Under the pieces are notes generated by a model. The model was not told where the DNA came from. It saw nothing but the letters and a program-made list of their open reading frames with translations, and did not search any database. DNA of 64,000 nucleotides. It comes from Noviherbaspirillum galbum (GTDB taxonomy: Bacteria > Pseudomonadota > Gammaproteobacteria > Burkholderiales > Burkholderiaceae_D). Location: NCBI RefSeq assembly GCF_010974945.1, contig NZ_JAAIVB010000021.1, positions 98,879-162,878 of the forward strand, read 5' to 3'. Below, in pieces: positions 35,349 to 45,742 of this stretch. Each line of letters starts with the position of its first letter. Position 1 is the stretch's first letter. Both the position numbers and the translations under genes were made by a program.

Positions 35349-36890
35349 TTAGTCCGGATACAGGCCGTTGAACAGGTCCTTGCACGACAGGCTGGTTTCG
35401 CCGGACAGGACCATCCGCTTGGCAGCCTCGATGTCTGGCGCGAACAGGCGGTCCTTGTCATAGAAGGGGACGCGGGAACGCAATTGCTCGTGCACCTGCT
35501 TGAGCATCGGCGAGGTCAGCAGCGGACGGTGGAAGTCCACGCCCTGCGCGGCGGCCAGCAGTTCGATGCCGATGATGGTGGCGGTGTTGTCGGCCATCTC
35601 GTGCAGGCGGCGGCCGGCGAAGGTCGCCATGCTGACGTGGTCCTCCTGGTTGGCCGAGGTCGGCAGGCTGTCCACGCTCGCCGGATGCGCCAGCGACTTG
35701 TTCTCCGACGCCAGGGCGGCGGCGGTGACGTGCGCGATCATGAAGCCGGAATTCAGGCCGGAGGACGCGACGAGGAAAGGCGGCAGGCCGGACAGCGTGG
35801 CGTCGATCAGCAGCGCGATGCGGCGCTCGGAGAGGGCACCGATTTCCGCGATCGCCAGCGCGATGGTGTCGGCGGCGAAGGCCACGGGTTCGGCGTGGAA
35901 ATTGCCGCCGGAAATGACGTCGCCTTCCTTGGTGTACACCAGCGGATTGTCGGTGACGGCATTTGCTTCGGTGAGCAGCGTGCGCGCCGCATTGGCAATG
36001 ATGTCCAGGCAGGCGCCCATGACCTGAGGCTGGCAGCGCAGGCTGTACGGATCTTGCACGCGCTCGTCGTTTTCGAGGTGCGAGCGGCGGATCTCGCTGC
36101 CGGACAGCAGCGTCCGGGTGATCTTCGCCACCGCGATCTGGCCGGGCTGGCCGCGCACCGCGTGCACGCGCGGATCGAAGGGCGCATCGCTGCCCTTGGC
36201 GGCATCGACGGAAAGCGCGCCTGCCACCGTTGCCGCTTCCAGCATGCGCTCGGCATGGAACAGGCCATTCAGAGCCAGCGCGGTCGACACTTGCGTGCCG
36301 TTGATCAGCGCCAGGCCTTCCTTGGCCGCCAGCGTGACTGGCGGGATGCCGGCTTGCAGCAAGGCCTCGCGCGCCGGCAAGATCTTGCCGTCAACGCGAA
36401 CGTCGCCTTCGCCCATCAGCGCCAGCGTCATGTGCGACAGCGGCGCGAGATCGCCCGAGGCGCCGACGGAACCTTTCGCGGGAATGCATGGCATGACGCC
36501 GGCGTTGTAGGCGGCGATCATGGTGTCGATGACCGTGGCGCGGATGCCGGAAAAGCCGCGCGCCAGGCTGCCTATCTTCATCGCCAGGATCAGGCGCACC
36601 ACCGCGTCGTCGAGCAGCGGGCCGCTGCCCACCGAATGCGAGAGGATCAGGTTGCGCTGCAGCTGTTCGAGCTGGTCATTGGGAATGTGTGTCTTGGCCA
36701 GCTTGCCGAAGCCGGTGTTGATGCCGTAGGCCGGTGCGCCGCGTTCCACGATCTTGCTGATCATGGCGGCGGAGGCATTGATGGCGTCGTATGCGCCGGC
36801 GGCCAGCTCGATGCGGGGCGCGGATTGCCAGATCTGGCGCAGGTCGGCGAGCTTGAGCTGGCCGGGAGTGATGGTGAGGGTGGTGGTCAT
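35349..36890 (-). CDS. hutH: Histidine ammonia-lyase
   Basis: The 513-residue enzyme deaminates histidine to urocanate. The residues forming the MIO electrophile, Ala-Ser-Gly, are at about 144-146 in [15 protein letters not shown]. Other family motifs are [13 protein letters not shown] and [14 protein letters not shown] at the N-terminus, and [15 protein letters not shown] near the end. The length is normal for the family. The start at 36890 excludes 15 upstream residues that would be read from repeat DNA. It is preceded by a 233-bp gap filled by composite repeat C, which separates it from hutU within the operon. Confidence 0.98.
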   Translation of the reverse strand: MTTTLTITPGQLKLADLRQIWQSAPRIELAAGAYDAINASAAMISKIVERGAPAYGINTGFGKLAKTHIPNDQLEQLQRNLILSHSVGSGPLLDDAVVRLILAMKIGSLARGFSGIRATVIDTMIAAYNAGVMPCIPAKGSVGASGDLAPLSHMTLALMGEGDVRVDGKILPAREALLQAGIPPVTLAAKEGLALINGTQVSTALALNGLFHAERMLEAATVAGALSVDAAKGSDAPFDPRVHAVRGQPGQIAVAKITRTLLSGSEIRRSHLENDERVQDPYSLRCQPQVMGACLDIIANAARTLLTEANAVTDNPLVYTKEGDVISGGNFHAEPVAFAADTIALAIAEIGALSERRIALLIDATLSGLPPFLVASSGLNSGFMIAHVTAAALASENKSLAHPASVDSLPTSANQEDHVSMATFAGRRLHEMADNTATIIGIELLAAAQGVDFHRPLLTSPMLKQVHEQLRSRVPFYDKDRLFAPDIEAAKRMVLSGETSLSCKDLFNGLYPD

Positions 36891-36922
36891 GGGGATGTCG
36901 ATCCTTTTGTCAGTGCCAGGTT

Positions 36923-37099
36923 CCCTCCCCTTCAAGGGGAGGGTTAGGGTGGGGATGGGGTTCTTTCGAGCTGCAAGGAACAGAATTGAGTTCGCTGGCG
37001 ATATGGATGCCGTTCTTTGCTTGCTTTCGGTGTTAAAGCTGTTCTTTACTCGCGACCGAAACCCATCCCCACCCTGGCCCTCCCCTTGAAGGGGAGGGG
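36923..37099 (+). repeat. Composite palindromic repeat, copy C, between hutU and hutH
   Basis: The ends are inverted 21-bp palindromes with the GGTGGGGATGGG inner part. The interior shares ACAGAATTGAGTTCGCTGGC with copy B but is about 30 bp longer, with a duplicated (G)CTGTTCTTT/CCGTTCTTT segment. It lies inside the hut operon, where its transcript could form a long double hairpin. Confidence 0.85.
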
Positions 37100-37123
37100 A
37101 TCATAATGCGGCGCTTTGCGCGC

Positions 37124-38842
<1,719 letters not shown>

Positions 38843-38858
38843 GGTGTTTTCCTTATCA

Positions 38859-39563
38859 TCAATGCAGGCCGAGATAGGCCGCGGTCAAGTCGGAGTTGTT
38901 GCGTGCGTCGTCCGCGCGGCCTTGCCAGACGGTGCGGCCGGATTCCAGCACGCAGACGTCGTCGGCCACGGACAGCACGCGGTCGGTGTTTTGTTCCACC
39001 AGCAAGATAGTCATGCCGTCGGCGCGCAGCTGCTTCAGGGCGCTGTAGCAGAGGTCGATGACTTTGGGCATCAGGCCAAGGGAAAGTTCATCGATCATGA
39101 TCATGCGCGGACGGGTCATGAGGGCGCGGCCGATGGCCAGCATCTGCTGTTCGCCGCCGGACAGGTTGCCCGCCAACGAATGCAGTCGTTCCCCGAGGCG
39201 GGGAAAGAGGCCGAGCACGTAGTCGCGGTCCTGCCGGAAGCGGGCAGCGGGCTGGACCAGGCCGCCCACGCGCAGGTTGTCTTCCACGCTCAGGTCCTTG
39301 AACAGGCGGCGTCCTTCCGGCGAAATGGCGATGCCTCGCCGCACGCGCTGTTCGGGCGCTAGCATGCCGATGTCCTGGCCGTCGAAGCGGATGCTGCCGC
39401 CCTTGAGGCCAACGTGACCGGCCACGCACATCAGGGTGGAAGACTTGCCGGCACCGTTCGCGCCGATCAGGCCGGTGATGGTGCCGGGACGCAGCGAGAG
39501 CGAGAGGTCGTGCACCGCTTCGAAGGCGCCGTAGCCGCAAGACAATTGTTGAAGTTCAAGCAT
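38859..39563 (-). CDS. Branched-chain-type amino acid ABC transporter ATP-binding protein (LivF-like)
   Basis: The 234-residue ATPase has Walker [10 protein letters not shown], a Q-loop segment [13 protein letters not shown], signature [15 protein letters not shown], Walker [12 protein letters not shown] and switch LLVEQN. The E-G-R-R-x-F segment and short length mark it as LivF rather than LivG. It belongs to the hydrophobic amino acid (HAAT) family. Its position between transporter genes and hutU suggests that it energises uptake of histidine or urocanate, not leucine. It overlaps the LivG-like gene by 8 bp. Confidence 0.9.
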   Translation of the reverse strand: MLELQQLSCGYGAFEAVHDLSLSLRPGTITGLIGANGAGKSSTLMCVAGHVGLKGGSIRFDGQDIGMLAPEQRVRRGIAISPEGRRLFKDLSVEDNLRVGGLVQPAARFRQDRDYVLGLFPRLGERLHSLAGNLSGGEQQMLAIGRALMTRPRMIMIDELSLGLMPKVIDLCYSALKQLRADGMTILLVEQNTDRVLSVADDVCVLESGRTVWQGRADDARNNSDLTAAYLGLH

Positions 39564-40368
39564 GGCGCACTCCTTGTTCGGCGTGTTGCATGGCCTGGCT
39601 TTCCGCTAGCGTATCGCCGCCAAGGTAGGCGGCGCGCACGGCGGGATCGTTCATCACCTGGCGCGGGTCGCTGACGTCTTTCGCGATACGTCGGCCGTTG
39701 TCCAGCACGACGAGGCGCTGGCAGATGCGCATCACTTCGCCGAGGTTGTGCTCGATCAGCACGATGGTCGTGCCCTGGCGGTTGATGTCGGCGATGGTCT
39801 CGGCCAGCGCGTGCGCTTCCTTGGAATTCAGTCCGGCCAGCGGTTCGTCGAGCAGCAGCAGCTTGGGGCGGAGCGCCAGGGCGCGCGCCATCTCGAGACG
39901 CTTGAGCACGCCCAGCGGCTGGATGCCCGGCTTCTGCGCAGCATGCGCGGCGATGCCGACCAGCGCCAGCATCTCGCGGCCGATGCGCGCTTCCTCTTCC
40001 TGCGACACGTGCATCAGCGCCTGCAGCGGCGACGCGGTGCGCGCGGCGCCGGCCGCCAGCGCCACGTTGTCCAGCACCGAGATGTCGCGCAACGGCTTCA
40101 CCAGCTGCTGCGACAGGGCCAGCCCCTTGCGGATGCGCTGGTGGATGGGTAGGCCCTTTAGGCTTTCGCCAGCAAGGCGGACGTCGCCTTCGGTGGCGCG
40201 CACCACGCCGGTGATCGCGCGCAGCATGGTGGTCTTGCCGGCGCCGTTGGGGCCGATCAGGCCGAGCAGCTCGCCGGGCAGGACGTCGAAGGAAACCTTG
40301 TCGATCGCGGTGAGTCCGCCGAAGCGCACGGTCACCTGGTCGACCTGGAGCAATGGTGCGGCCTTCAT
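39556..40368 (-). CDS. Branched-chain-type amino acid ABC transporter ATP-binding protein (LivG-like)
   Basis: The 270-residue ATPase has VRFGGLTAIDKVSFDV, Walker A GPNGAGKTT, Walker B LLLLDEPLAGLN and the LivG-type linker IVLIEHNLGEVMRICQRLVV. The ABC signature is unusual: LGVLKRLEMARAL stands where LSGGQ-like or LSYGQQ-like sequence is more common, a variant known in some LivG proteins. The ATG at 40368 overlaps the LivM stop by 4 bp. A much longer upstream frame is only antisense-type sequence. It partners the LivF-like ATPase. Confidence 0.9.
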   Translation of the reverse strand: MKAAPLLQVDQVTVRFGGLTAIDKVSFDVLPGELLGLIGPNGAGKTTMLRAITGVVRATEGDVRLAGESLKGLPIHQRIRKGLALSQQLVKPLRDISVLDNVALAAGAARTASPLQALMHVSQEEEARIGREMLALVGIAAHAAQKPGIQPLGVLKRLEMARALALRPKLLLLDEPLAGLNSKEAHALAETIADINRQGTTIVLIEHNLGEVMRICQRLVVLDNGRRIAKDVSDPRQVMNDPAVRAAYLGGDTLAESQAMQHAEQGVRHA

Positions 40369-41222
40369 GCGCCACCTCCGTTGCGTTGGGTCCGTTGCAC
40401 GACACGGGTGACCATCGCCGCCATGCCGCCGGGCGAGAAGCGCATCATCAGGAACAGCAGGCCGCCGTACACCAGCAGCTTGTAGTCGCCGATGAACTGG
40501 AACCATGCCGGCAAGGCGCTCATGACCGCAGCGCCGATGGTCACGCCGGCGACCGAGCCGATGCCGCCGACCACGACCATGGACAGCACCGTCACCGATT
40601 CCACGAAGCCGAAGCTGTCCGGGCCGATGAACTTCAGGTGCTGGGCATAGAGGCCGCCGGCAAGGCCCGCGAGGGCGGTGCCGATGGCGAAGGCCGCAAG
40701 CTTGTAGCGCGGCACGTCGATGCCGAGCACGCGCATGGTGTCTTCGTCTTCCGCCACGCCGTTGAACACCCGGCCCATCCACGACTTGCGGATATAGAGG
40801 CAAAGCGCGGCGGTGGCTGCCGCCAGGACGACGCTGAAAACCATGAAGCCGGTCTTGGACAAGCCGGAATCCGGGATCGCCGACACGCCCAGTTCGCCGC
40901 CCAGCCAGTCCTGCTGGCGCACGATGCCGACGAACAGGAAGCCCACGCCCATGGTGGTGATGGCGAGGAAGTCGGCGCGAACCCGCAGGCTGGCAAGACC
41001 GACGACGACGCCGATCAGCCCGGCGAGCAGCATCCCCAGCGGCAACGTTGCGATGAAGGGCAGGCCGGCTTTCGACAGCAGCGCGGACAGATAGGCGCCG
41101 ATGCCGAGGAAGGCCGCGTGGCCCAGGCTGATCTGGCCGCAGAATCCGGTGATCAGGTTGAGCGACAGGGCAAACAGCACGCTGATCGCCATCGAGGTCA
41201 GGAGGGAAATTTCATATTCCAC
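40365..41222 (-). CDS. Branched-chain-type ABC transporter permease (LivM-like)
   Basis: The 285-residue inner-membrane protein has about eight to nine hydrophobic helices. It has the family segments NLITGFCGQISLGHAAFLGIGAY near the N-terminus, the EAA-like segment GVAEDEDTMRVLGIDVPRYKL, and a late VVVGGIGSVAGVTIGAAVM. These are characteristic of LivM-type permeases. It starts 3 nt after the LivH-like gene and overlaps the LivG-like gene by 4 bp. Confidence 0.92.
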   Translation of the reverse strand: MEYEISLLTSMAISVLFALSLNLITGFCGQISLGHAAFLGIGAYLSALLSKAGLPFIATLPLGMLLAGLIGVVVGLASLRVRADFLAITTMGVGFLFVGIVRQQDWLGGELGVSAIPDSGLSKTGFMVFSVVLAAATAALCLYIRKSWMGRVFNGVAEDEDTMRVLGIDVPRYKLAAFAIGTALAGLAGGLYAQHLKFIGPDSFGFVESVTVLSMVVVGGIGSVAGVTIGAAVMSALPAWFQFIGDYKLLVYGGLLFLMMRFSPGGMAAMVTRVVQRTQRNGGGA

Positions 41223-41224
41223 GG

Positions 41225-42088
41225 TCAGCTCCTTGCGAACAGGCCTTGCGGGCGCAGCATCAGCACCGCGATCAGGAAGGCGAAGGCGATGGCGTTGCGG
41301 TCCAGCAGCTTGCCGAGGTAGATGGTGCCGAAGGATTCGACCACGCCAAGCACCAGCGCCGCCAGCAGCGTTCCGCGCACCGAGCCCATGCCGCCCAGCA
41401 CGATGATGGCCAGTCCCTTGTAGGAAGGCACGCTGCCCATGGTCGGTTCGACCAGGTTGTTGAGCAGCGCCACCCAGACGCCGGCGAAACCGGCAAGCGC
41501 CGAGCCGACGAAGAAGTTGAGGTCGCGCACCTGGCGCAGGCGGATGCCGAAGGACTCCGCCATCTGCGGATCGGAAACGGTCGCCTGGCAGGCGACGCCG
41601 ACGCGGGTGCGGGTCTGCAGGTAGCCGAGCAGGCCGATGATGGCGGCGGTGCTGACCATGACAAGGATTTCCGCCTGCTTGAACTGCAGGCCGCCGAACA
41701 GGCTGACCTGCTGCTGCAGCGGCGGCGCCTGGTAGGACAGGCCGGAAGCGCCGAACAGGATGCGGAACAGTTCTTCGAAAGCGATGTAGAGACCGATGGA
41801 AGCGATCAGCGCCACGAAGGGAGGCTGCTTCAGCATCGGTTCGTAGCAGAGGCGGTACATGGCGATGCCGGCGATTCCGGCAACGATCATCGCCACGGCA
41901 AAGCCTAGTGCGAGGCTGCCGCTGGCATTGGTGACCATGACGCCGAGGTAGCCGCCGAGCGTGAACAGCGCGGCATGCGCGACGTGCAGGATGCGCAGCA
42001 GGCCGTAGACCAGCGTCAGCCCGAGCGCGACGAGCGCGTAGATGCTGCCCTGGACCAGGCCCTGCGCGGTAAGCTCGAGGAAGAGCAT
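41225..42088 (-). CDS. Branched-chain-type ABC transporter permease (LivH-like)
   Basis: The 287-residue inner-membrane protein shows LivH features: GLVQGSIYALVALGLTLVYGLLRILHVAHAA (N-terminal helices with the G-x-I-Y-A-L-x-A-L-G motif), the cytoplasmic loop VSDPQMAESFGIRLRQVRDLNFF, and IIVLGGMGSVRGTLLAALVLG. It forms the permease dimer with the LivM-like protein. A short 86-bp gap with a solo palindromic end separates it from the binding-protein gene. Confidence 0.92.
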   Translation of the reverse strand: MLFLELTAQGLVQGSIYALVALGLTLVYGLLRILHVAHAALFTLGGYLGVMVTNASGSLALGFAVAMIVAGIAGIAMYRLCYEPMLKQPPFVALIASIGLYIAFEELFRILFGASGLSYQAPPLQQQVSLFGGLQFKQAEILVMVSTAAIIGLLGYLQTRTRVGVACQATVSDPQMAESFGIRLRQVRDLNFFVGSALAGFAGVWVALLNNLVEPTMGSVPSYKGLAIIVLGGMGSVRGTLLAALVLGVVESFGTIYLGKLLDRNAIAFAFLIAVLMLRPQGLFARS

Positions 42089-42128
42089 GATGAATCCTTG
42101 GATAGGTGGATCGCCCTCCTCCGGGTCT

Positions 42129-42149
42129 CCCTCCCCTTCAAGGGGAGGG
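42129..42149. repeat. Solo 21-bp palindrome of the composite repeat family
   Basis: Arms CCCTCCCCTT and AAGGGGAGGG around one central base are identical to the ends of copies A-C, without the rest of the element. It lies between the binding-protein and LivH-like genes in the hut operon. The RNA hairpin could stabilise the upstream message or reduce read-through. Confidence 0.75.
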
Positions 42150-42174
42150 GACGCGAAAGGAAGGAAAATTGAAG

Positions 42175-43329
42175 TTACTTCGCCGGCTTAGAAGGCGGCG
42201 TCAGCATCGGACCCGAGATTACCGAATGCCGGTGGAAGGACTTGTCCTTCACCACCTGCACCTGCACGTCCTTCTTCACTTCATGCAGGTCGTTGAAGGC
42301 CAGCTTGCCGATCGGGGTGTCGAAGCTGCCGCTGGTAAGGGCATTCTTCAGCTCGTCGCCGCCCTTGCCGTTGGTCTTCTTCAAGCCTTCGATCAGCACG
42401 CTGGTCGCGGTGTAGGACGAGGCCGCCACCATGTCCGCGTTGCTGCCGGTGGCCTTGTGGTAGTCCGCCAGGAAGGTCTTCGTTGCCGCGGAATCGGAAT
42501 CGCGGTCGAGCGAGGTGGTGACGTACACGCCTTCGGAAGCCGGGCCGGCGATTTCCATGAACTTGTCGGAGTCGTAGCCTTCCTGGCCGATGATGGGCGC
42601 GGTCACGCCGGCGGCGCGGAGCTGGCTCACGAGCGGGCCGGCGGTGAAGTAATAGCCCGACGCATAGATGACGTCCGGGTTGTCGGACTTGAGCTTGGAG
42701 ACCAGCGCGCCGAACTGGCGGTCCTGCATGCCGTATTCGTATTCGCCGGCGACCTGCAGGCCGAGCTTGGCTGCGCCTTCCTTGAAGCCGGCGGCGAGCG
42801 CCTGGCCGAAGTCGTTCTTCAGCGTGACGAGGCCGACCTTCTTCTTGCCAAGGTTCTGCACAAGCATCGCGCCGGCGCGTCCCTGGACTTCGCCCATGGC
42901 CGAGACGCGGAACATGTAGTCGCCGGTCAGGGTAATCTCGGGATGGATGGCATAGGCCACCACGTAGGGCACCTTGGCCTGCTGGAAGATGCCTGCGGCG
43001 GCGCGCGTGGAGCCGGAGTAGGAACCCGATACCGCGCCAACGACCTTGTCCTTTTCCACCAGCTTGGTGGCGACCGGCACCGCTTCCTTGGCGGATGCCT
43101 GGTCGTCGTAGATCACGAGTTCGAGCTTCTGGCCGGCGACGCCGCCCTTGGCATTGGCCTGCGCCACGGCCAGCTTCGCGCCTTCCAGCGCGGACTTGCC
43201 GTCAGCCGCCGCGAAGCCGGTCAGCGGAACATTGAAGCCGATCTTGATGTCGGCGAAGGCCGGGGCGGCGATGAAAGCGGAAGCCACGGCGGCAACCATG
43301 TACAGCCTGGCGGGACGGGAAAGCGTCAT
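42175..43329 (-). CDS. ABC transporter substrate-binding protein, Leu/Ile/Val-binding family, hut-associated
   Basis: The 384-residue periplasmic protein has a signal peptide (LYMVAAVASAFIAAPAFA, cut before DIKIG) and a Peripla_BP_6 fold. IKIGFNVPLTGFAAADGKSA starts the mature part, ELVIYDDQASAKEAV is the second strand, and VVGAVSGSYSGSTRAAAGI the ligand-loop area. The start at 43329 is preferred to an ATG 28 codons upstream, which would lie in the promoter. It is the first gene of the hut operon, directly behind the predicted HutC operator. This genomic position makes histidine or urocanate the most likely ligand, which is inference. Confidence 0.9.
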   Translation of the reverse strand: MTLSRPARLYMVAAVASAFIAAPAFADIKIGFNVPLTGFAAADGKSALEGAKLAVAQANAKGGVAGQKLELVIYDDQASAKEAVPVATKLVEKDKVVGAVSGSYSGSTRAAAGIFQQAKVPYVVAYAIHPEITLTGDYMFRVSAMGEVQGRAGAMLVQNLGKKKVGLVTLKNDFGQALAAGFKEGAAKLGLQVAGEYEYGMQDRQFGALVSKLKSDNPDVIYASGYYFTAGPLVSQLRAAGVTAPIIGQEGYDSDKFMEIAGPASEGVYVTTSLDRDSDSAATKTFLADYHKATGSNADMVAASSYTATSVLIEGLKKTNGKGGDELKNALTSGSFDTPIGKLAFNDLHEVKKDVQVQVVKDKSFHRHSVISGPMLTPPSKPAK

Positions 43330-43413
43330 CTTCTTGTCTCCATTGAAATGAGGTAATGAGCGGCCATCGGGCAGGGTGAGGCAGGGAAAGCGCCAGCCGG
43401 CCGCCACACGCAC

Positions 43414-43442
43414 ACTATAAGTTGTATAGACAACTTGCGCAA
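43414..43442 (-). promoter_or_regulatory. Predicted hut operon promoter with HutC operator in the spacer
   Basis: Read leftward, TTGCGC (43437-43442) and TATAGT (43414-43419) are 17 bp apart. The spacer is occupied by the palindrome AAGTTGT-ATAG-ACAACTT (43419-43436), which closely resembles the known HutC target core TTGTATAGACAA. Bound HutC would block polymerase directly, and urocanate is the known inducer of HutC repressors. Confidence 0.7.
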
Positions 43443-43445
43443 GAC

Positions 43446-43474
43446 TTGACGCAATTGACCATACAAATTATGGT
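43446..43474 (+). promoter_or_regulatory. Possible promoter of hutC
   Basis: TTGACG (43446-43451) and TATGGT (43469-43474) are spaced by 17 bp, rightward. An inverted repeat CCATA-N5-TATGG (43459-43473) overlaps the -10. The hut operator lies just upstream, so HutC could influence both directions. Confidence 0.5.
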
Positions 43475-43519
43475 GGCGGTAACGATTGAAATAATGGAAT
43501 GCCAGCAGGAGCACGTTGC

Positions 43520-44257
43520 ATGAAGGAATCAGGCGAGGACATCGCTGCGCAGGAAGAACCGGCCCGCATACCCGCGTTTCTGCACATCAAGAACACGCTG
43601 CTTGCGCAGATACAGTCGGGTCACTGGAAGGAAGGCGACGCCATTCCTTCGGAGCAGGCGCTGGCGAAGGAATTCGGCGTGTCGCGCATGACGGTCAACC
43701 GGGCAGTGAAGGAACTGACCGACGAACAGATCCTGACGCGCGTGCAAGGCTCGGGCACCTACGTCGCGCAGCACAAGTACCAGGCGACGCTGGTCGAGAT
43801 CAGGAGCATCGCCGAGGAGGTGCGCGCGCGCGGGCATGCGCACCGCAGCGAATTGCACCGCCTGGAGCGGGCCCGGGCAAACGAGGCGCTGGCGGCGGCG
43901 TTCGGCCTCAAGTCCGGCCAGCCGCTGTTCCACTCGATCATCGTGCACTTCGAGAACGAGATCCCGATCCAGGTCGAGGACCGCTGGGTCAATCCCGAGG
44001 TGGCGCCGGAATACATGCAGCAGGACTTCTCCGTCCTCACGCCGAACGAATACCTGATGGCGGCCGCGCCGCTGCAGGGCGTGAACTACAGCATCGAAGC
44101 GCTGTGTCCGCCGAAGGACGTGGCTGACATGCTGCAGATTTCCGCGCGCGAGGCTTGCCTCGTGCTCAAGCGCCGCACCTTGTCCAAGGGACAGGTGGCG
44201 TCGGTGGCAACGATGTGGCATCCGGGAAACCGCTACCAGTTCGCGGGCAGCTTCTGA
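43520..44257 (+). CDS. hutC: Histidine utilization repressor, GntR family
   Basis: The 245-residue regulator has a GntR winged helix (HIKNTLLAQIQSGHWKEGDAI, PSEQALAKEFGVSRMTVNRA, RVQGSGTYVA) and a UTRA effector domain (VRARGHAHRSELHRLERARA, then EIPIQVEDRWVNPEVAPEY, ending ATMWHPGNRYQFAGSF). The HutC-type ending with P-G-x-R-Y-x-F is characteristic. AGGAG precedes the ATG at 43520. It is divergent from the hut operon and probably represses it until urocanate binds. Confidence 0.94.
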   Translation: MKESGEDIAAQEEPARIPAFLHIKNTLLAQIQSGHWKEGDAIPSEQALAKEFGVSRMTVNRAVKELTDEQILTRVQGSGTYVAQHKYQATLVEIRSIAEEVRARGHAHRSELHRLERARANEALAAAFGLKSGQPLFHSIIVHFENEIPIQVEDRWVNPEVAPEYMQQDFSVLTPNEYLMAAAPLQGVNYSIEALCPPKDVADMLQISAREACLVLKRRTLSKGQVASVATMWHPGNRYQFAGSF

Positions 44258-44297
44258 ACTTTCCGCGCGGCCGGCGCGCCTGGTTTACCATGGCGGG

Positions 44298-44813
44298 ATG
44301 GCAACGACGACCCCGCGCATGGACAAGCCCTACAAGATTCCCGAATCGGTCCTGGTGGTGATATACACCGCCGACCTCGACGTGCTGCTCATCGAACGCG
44401 CAGACAAGCCCGGCTTCTGGCAGTCGGTCACCGGCTCGAAGGACAGCGCCGGTGAAGCGCTCTTCGACACCGCCATGCGCGAAGTCTTCGAGGAAACCGG
44501 CATCCGGGTTACCCCGGGAGAATGCCGCGCCCCGAACGAGGTGCCCTCGCATCACCTGCGCAACTGGCAACTTTCCAATGTCTACGACATCTACCCGGTG
44601 TGGCGGCATCGCTACGCGCCCGGCGTGACGCGCAACACGGAACACGTGTTCGGCCTGCTGGTGCCGCGCGACATCCCGGTGGTGCTCGCGCCGCGCGAGC
44701 ATGTCGACATGCTGTGGCTGCCCTGGCTGGCGGCGGCGGACAAGTGCTTTTCACCGTCCAACGCCGAGGCCATCCTGGAATTGCCGCACCATGCCGGACC
44801 GGATTCGAACTAA
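44298..44813 (+). CDS. nudB: Dihydroneopterin triphosphate diphosphatase (Nudix)
   Basis: The 171-residue Nudix hydrolase carries a complete Nudix box: G-S-K-D-S-A-G-E, then FDTAMREVFEETGI (G-x5-E-x7-R-E-x-x-E-E-x-G). The N-terminus (YKIPESVLVVIYTADLDVLLIERAD) and the insert WQSVTGSKD, with HHLRNWQLSNVYDI, are typical of NudB, which removes pyrophosphate from dihydroneopterin triphosphate in folate synthesis. It is the first of three genes in the same direction (nudB, EEP nuclease, clsB), a common order in Burkholderiales. An ATG at 44319 is an alternative start. Confidence 0.9.
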   Translation: MATTTPRMDKPYKIPESVLVVIYTADLDVLLIERADKPGFWQSVTGSKDSAGEALFDTAMREVFEETGIRVTPGECRAPNEVPSHHLRNWQLSNVYDIYPVWRHRYAPGVTRNTEHVFGLLVPRDIPVVLAPREHVDMLWLPWLAAADKCFSPSNAEAILELPHHAGPDSN

Positions 44814-44865
44814 GGACGCTCCGGGGCCATGCCCCGCATGACGGACCATGTGAACGAAGGGATAC

Positions 44866-45660
44866 ATGAAACTCCGCATCGCAACCTACAACATCCACAA
44901 GGGCGTGAGCACGCTGCGCAGCATGCCGCGCATCCATGCGCTCAAGCAGGCGCTGACATCGCTCGAAGCCGACATCCTGTTCCTGCAGGAAGTGCAGGGG
45001 CGGCACGACAAATTCGCGATGAAGCATGCGGCGCTCTGGCCGGAACAGGCCCAGCACCAGTTTCTCGCCGGCGAATCGCACCACGCGGTCTACGGAATGA
45101 ACGCGGTCTACGACCACGGCCATCACGGCAATGCCTTGCTGAGCCGCTTTCCCGTCGTCTCCGCCACCAACCAGGACGTTTCCGACCATGCCTTCGAATC
45201 GCGCGGCATCCTGCACTGCATCGTCGGCACGCCGGCGGGCGACGTGCATTGCTACGTGGTCCACCTCGGCCTGTTCGCGCGCAGCCGCCGGCGCCAGACC
45301 GAGGCGCTGATCGAGGCGGTCAGCCAGTCGGCCCCGCCCGACGCGCCCATCATCATCGCCGGCGACTTCAACGACTGGACCAACCAGCTCAGCACGACCA
45401 TGCGCGCCGAGCTCGGCGTCACCGAAGTGTTCGATGCTAGCCTGCCCTCGCGCGGCTTCGGACAGTACCTGCGCACCTTGGGCGGGCGCGGCCCCAAGCT
45501 CAAGCCGGCGCGCACCTTCCCCGCGGCGCTGCCCTGGCTGCGCCTGGACCGCGTCTACGTGCGCGGGCTCGGCATCTCCACGGCGGAAGTCATGCACGGC
45601 GGAACCTGGGCCAAGCTCTCCGACCACGCGCCCATCGTCGCCACGCTGACGCTGGAATGA
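44866..45660 (+). CDS. Endonuclease/exonuclease/phosphatase family protein
   Basis: The 264-residue protein has the EEP fold. LRIATYNIHKGVS at the N-terminus (Asn metal ligand), ILFLQEVQGRHDKF with the catalytic Glu, HGHHGNALLSRFPV, the HLGLFARSRRRQ segment, IIIAGDFNDWTNQL (G-D-x-N) and LSDHAPIVATL (S-D-H) appear in the expected order. It could act on phosphodiesters of nucleic acids or lipids; the clsB neighbour favours a lipid link, but this is a guess. An AGGG site precedes the ATG. Confidence 0.88.
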   Translation: MKLRIATYNIHKGVSTLRSMPRIHALKQALTSLEADILFLQEVQGRHDKFAMKHAALWPEQAQHQFLAGESHHAVYGMNAVYDHGHHGNALLSRFPVVSATNQDVSDHAFESRGILHCIVGTPAGDVHCYVVHLGLFARSRRRQTEALIEAVSQSAPPDAPIIIAGDFNDWTNQLSTTMRAELGVTEVFDASLPSRGFGQYLRTLGGRGPKLKPARTFPAALPWLRLDRVYVRGLGISTAEVMHGGTWAKLSDHAPIVATLTLE

Positions 45661-45742
45661 ACGCCGGCAATGACAGGTAAAATGGCGCCGCCATCCGGAT
45701 TCCGGTATCCGGGTCCATCGTCCCATCCTGGATCGACAGCGC

